Source: JAQVEM01 sp964603595
GTDB lineage: Bacteria; Actinomycetota; Humimicrobiia; Humimicrobiales; Humimicrobiaceae
Reading direction: 5' to 3'
NCBI GenBank assembly: GCA_964603595.1
Contig: CAZRVN010000003.1
Coordinates: 124,001 to 188,000, forward strand
Length of the DNA: 64,000 bases
Shown: in pieces, positions 61,816 to 64,000 of the stretch
Layout: every line of letters begins with the position of its first letter
Position numbering within the stretch: position 1 is the first letter of the stretch
Made by a program: the position numbers and the translations under genes
The notes under the pieces: model-generated
Told to the model about the DNA's origin: nothing
Databases searched by the model: none
What the model saw: the letters and a program-made list of their open reading frames with translations, nothing else

Positions 61816-62772
61816 TTATTTTTTCTGGGATTTTCTTTTCAAAAGGTACAATATTTCTTCCTGATTAACCCTGATTCTTTTAATTATATCTGCCGATATA
61901 CCTACTATGAAAAATATAACCGAAATGAAAAAGAAAGTACCTCCCACAAACCCTGACCAGACATTCGGATGGAATGACCCGATTGAGATATAGGTATAAA
62001 GCAGAATAGAGCCAAATAAGATGCTTACTATAAAAAAGAAAAGGGCAATATATGAAAAAAATGTAAATGGTTTGTGGTCTCTATAAGTTTCAAGAATAAT
62101 TTTAAAAGCATTTATACCGTATGTAAAAAGATTGGAAGAAATTTTTGAAACTCTTGAAGGGAAATATTTTACCTTTACCGGAACTTCCATAATCTTAAGT
62201 CCTTTAAATGACAGGTCAATAAATGTTTCCTGCGAAAAAGTGAATTTGCCGTGCAGATTTAATGAAAGCATGGTTTTTTGCGAATATGCCCTGTAGCCGC
62301 AGGACACGTCATAAAACTTTTTCCTTACCAGCTTGCTTATTAATCTTGACATTAACTTGTTTCCCCAGAATTTGGATAAAGGCATCCTGGGGTAGTATTT
62401 TTTGTCAATAAAACGGGAAGCGGTCACCATGTCTGCTTCGTTTTTGATGATCGGGTCAATAAGCCGGGGTATATCTAACGGGCTAAACTGGGCATCACCA
62501 TCAATGCTTACCATTAAATCAAAATTATTCTCCACAGCGTATTGAAGTGCTTTACCAAAAGCTACCCCGTAACCCATATTATAGTGATTTTTTAAAACTT
62601 CAGCCCCTGAATCCATAGAAATTTTTACAGTTTTATCTGTAGAACCGTCATCAATAACAAGGACATGGATTTTTAATATTCCTTTAATTTTTTTAGGAAT
62701 ATTTTGTATTACCTCTCCAATTTTTTCTTCTTCATTATATGCCGGGATTGCTACTAGCAGCTTTTTTGTCAT
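61816..62772 (-). CDS. Polyprenyl-phosphate glycosyltransferase (GT2, DPM1-like)
   Basis: 318 residues. Motifs are LVAIPAYNEEEKIGEVI, LVIDDGSTDKTVKIS, HYNMGYGVAFGKALQYAV and the metal site SIDGDAQFSPLDIP. KKFYDVSCGYRAYSQKT is the acceptor-side segment of this branch. Two C-terminal hydrophobic helices (about 230-290) anchor it. It should make an undecaprenyl-phosphate sugar. It is transcribed away from a pair of SMR-type transporters and a GT-C gene that together could flip and use such a lipid sugar. A start by ATG 62772 gives the family N-terminus directly. Confidence 0.87.
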   Translation of the reverse strand: MTKKLLVAIPAYNEEEKIGEVIQNIPKKIKGILKIHVLVIDDGSTDKTVKISMDSGAEVLKNHYNMGYGVAFGKALQYAVENNFDLMVSIDGDAQFSPLDIPRLIDPIIKNEADMVTASRFIDKKYYPRMPLSKFWGNKLMSRLISKLVRKKFYDVSCGYRAYSQKTMLSLNLHGKFTFSQETFIDLSFKGLKIMEVPVKVKYFPSRVSKISSNLFTYGINAFKIILETYRDHKPFTFFSYIALFFFIVSILFGSILLYTYISIGSFHPNVWSGFVGGTFFFISVIFFIVGISADIIKRIRVNQEEILYLLKRKSQKK

Positions 62773-63088
62773 ATTACTTACTTTTATATAGTGTTATTTT
62801 TAATATAATTAAACCCTAAAGTTATCTTTTATTAAATTGGGCTTACTAAAAAGTTTGCTTACAAATAAAACCAGAGCATAATTAAATAAAAAGTTCCCCG
62901 GATTTCCGGGAAAAATTTTATTTAACTTAAATAATTTTATAACTATAACACAAAAAGTAGTAGGGTTTAAGATTTTTTTATGTTTTAAAGGATTTAAAAA
63001 AATTATAAAAACTTATAATTTACCCGGTTTTGATATAAAATGTGTTTCACGATATTTGTTTGTTTTGGGTAATTAAAAAGAAATAAAA
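62773..63088. other. Divergent intergenic region, AT-rich, with one hairpin
   Basis: This 316-base stretch holds no gene that I can support. It must contain promoters for the minus-strand GT2 and the plus-strand transporter genes. A GC-rich imperfect hairpin, TTCCCCGG-ATTT-CCGGGAA (62894-62912, one bulged C), stands out; on the minus strand it is followed by CTTTTTATTTAAT, a terminator-like layout. On the plus strand TATAAT (63014-63019) and TGATATAAA (63031-63039) are possible -10 elements, without good -35 partners. Confidence 0.4.
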
Positions 63089-63463
63089 ATGGGATTTAGA
63101 GATACCAATAAAAAAAATTTTTATGTCATTATAATTATTCTTACTATAAGCATTAATTTAATGAGCGTAATTGCGAGTAAATATATTGGTATGAATCTTA
63201 ATCTTTCCGGAATCCTTGTTTTCTGGTTGTGTGTTCTTATATTAACCTACGGCTTGAAATTTGCATTCTGGTTTATTCTGCACAGGAAATTTAAGCTTTC
63301 CTTTATATATCCATTCTTAAGCTTGAATTACTTTTTCTCCCTTTTGCTGGGAAAGATATTGTTTGCGGAACCTATTACTTTAAGAAAAATAATAGGTTCA
63401 GTAGTTATAGTGGCGGGGGTTTTTGTTATAGCGCTATCGGGTAAAAAGATGGAAGAGGTTTAA
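63089..63463 (+). CDS. SMR/EamA-type small membrane transporter, first of pair
   Basis: 124 residues with four hydrophobic helices, the size and plan of small multidrug-resistance-family proteins such as ArnE/ArnF. The C-terminal GKILFAEPITLRKIIGSVVI and VAGVFVIALSGKK is the typical fourth helix of EamA/SMR proteins. A second short member follows after three bases, so they may form a heterodimer that flips an undecaprenyl-phosphate sugar, as ArnE and ArnF do. The next gene looks like a GT-C enzyme that would use the flipped lipid. The substrate is inferred from context only. Confidence 0.72.
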   Translation: MGFRDTNKKNFYVIIIILTISINLMSVIASKYIGMNLNLSGILVFWLCVLILTYGLKFAFWFILHRKFKLSFIYPFLSLNYFFSLLLGKILFAEPITLRKIIGSVVIVAGVFVIALSGKKMEEV

Positions 63464-63466
63464 ATT

Positions 63467-63805
63467 ATGCTTTATATTTCTTTAGCGGTTATAGTTCAGT
63501 TCCTGGTTGCTCTAGCGCAGGTTATACTTAAAATAGGAGCCAGGGGAGTAGATTTAAAAAAACCAATTGTTTGCAATTTGAAGAATAAATACCTGCTCTT
63601 AAGTATATTTTTATTTCTGCTTGTCCCCGTGATATCTATAATCACTATGAGGGTAATTGATTTTTCAAATTTTTATTCATTTACAGCGCTGAGCTACTTT
63701 TTTATAATGATATTTTCATGGGTTATTCTTAAGGAAGATATTGACAGGTTGAGAATTATAGGTAATCTTCTGGTTATCGCAGGCGTAGTGATATTTAATT
63801 TATAG
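63467..63805 (+). CDS. SMR/EamA-type small membrane transporter, second of pair
   Basis: 112 residues, four hydrophobic helices. FTALSYFFIMIFSWVILKED and RLRIIGNLLVIAGVVIFNL match the end of SMR/EamA units; the start ISLAVIVQFLVALAQVILKI and GARGVDLKKP resemble ArnF-like proteins. It starts three bases after its partner and both have their own starts and four helices, so they are separate subunits and not halves of a broken ten-helix transporter. Probably an undecaprenyl-phosphate-sugar flippase subunit. Confidence 0.72.
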   Translation: MLYISLAVIVQFLVALAQVILKIGARGVDLKKPIVCNLKNKYLLLSIFLFLLVPVISIITMRVIDFSNFYSFTALSYFFIMIFSWVILKEDIDRLRIIGNLLVIAGVVIFNL

Positions 63806-63848
63806 ACCATTTTTTATTTATGTAAGGAATTATAGTAAGGAGTATATA

Positions 63849-64000
63849 TTGAAGAAGGTCCGGGAATTTATAATAAATAGGAGTGTTATTATATTAGCAA
63901 TTCTTTCTGCTGCTATCCCACTGATTATTTATCTTATGACCCTGGAGCGCAAATTAATCGGGGGAGATACTGGCTGGTACGCCCTTCAGGTTACGGAGAT
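63849..64000 (+). CDS. GT-C membrane glycosyltransferase, 3' truncated
   Basis: Only the first 50 or so residues are in the window. Translation begins at TTG 63849, with AAGGAG six bases before it. The protein has a basic start, a hydrophobic helix (about 13-31), and then the loop GGDTGWYALQVTE, where Asp40 sits at the usual position of the catalytic acid of GT39/GT83-type enzymes. It follows the two SMR subunits after 43 bases, giving the flippase and transferase parts of a lipid-sugar glycosylation system. The frame stays open to the edge. Confidence 0.65.
   Translation, partial: MKKVREFIINRSVIILAILSAAIPLIIYLMTLERKLIGGDTGWYALQVTE

Noticed and set aside
63089..63805. Possible single EamA transporter broken by a frameshift
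   Set aside because: Each frame has its own ATG, four helices and the length of a normal SMR protein, and only three bases lie between them. They look like two separate subunits.

Overview
This is AT-rich bacterial DNA carrying about 50 protein genes, packed in short operons that repeatedly switch strand. I see no rRNA, tRNA, CRISPR array, transposase or phage gene. Arg is mostly AGA/AGG, Ile often ATA, and clear AGGAG-type ribosome sites precede ATG, GTG and TTG starts. A GerMN lipoprotein, a secreted amidase/glucosaminidase and a CotH/VTC/DUF4956 operon, with no lipid A or outer-membrane genes, suggest a Gram-positive-like or deep-branching low-GC lineage. The sequence alone does not fix the taxon.

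Layout. 3-2179: end of a nitrate/sulfonate/taurine-type ABC importer (binding protein cut by the window edge, permease, ATPase). 2279-13738: start of a very large surface-glycan locus, with a polyprenyl-phosphate glycosyltransferase, large membrane proteins, three methyltransferases, an ATP-grasp enzyme and a WecE-type sugar aminotransferase. 13760-16081 (minus): epimerase and dehydrogenase predicted to make UDP-GalNAcA from UDP-GlcNAc. 16252-21809: glycosyltransferases, a Wzx-type flippase and a methyltransferase. 21828-25085 (minus): methyltransferase, GT2 and GT-C enzymes. 25291-30168: VTC, DUF4956 and double-CotH genes. 30334-42806: GT4, initiating sugar-phosphate transferase, GerMN lipoprotein, giant amidase/glucosaminidase, Wzy/ligase-type polymerase, and a Wzm/Wzt ABC exporter. 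42898-46454 (minus) and 46703-53331 (plus): large GT2/GT4 hybrids, membrane proteins, a lipoprotein and RmlD. 53374-56324 (minus): AsnB-like amidotransferase and an SDR epimerase. 56609-61550: epimerase, GT2, radical SAM enzyme, acyltransferase and a UPF0104 flippase-like protein. 61816-64000: GT2 (minus), a pair of SMR-type transporters and the start of a GT-C enzyme.

How it fits together. The genes give precursor synthesis (uronic acid, amino-deoxy sugar, deoxyhexose), initiation on undecaprenyl phosphate, chain assembly by many GT2/GT4 enzymes, and export by at least two routes (Wzx/Wzy-like and ABC Wzm/Wzt-like). Separate polyprenyl-phosphate-sugar/GT-C pairs probably decorate a polymer outside the membrane. 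The most distinctive thread is a shared set of extracytoplasmic modules, an Ig-like 'GWA' domain and DUF4214, that recur in a membrane protein, a GT-C-like protein, the CotH protein and the cell-wall hydrolase. In two of them the module is nested inside another domain. This suggests that the wall hydrolase, the CotH kinase-like protein and the glycan machinery act at one surface site. That link is inference.
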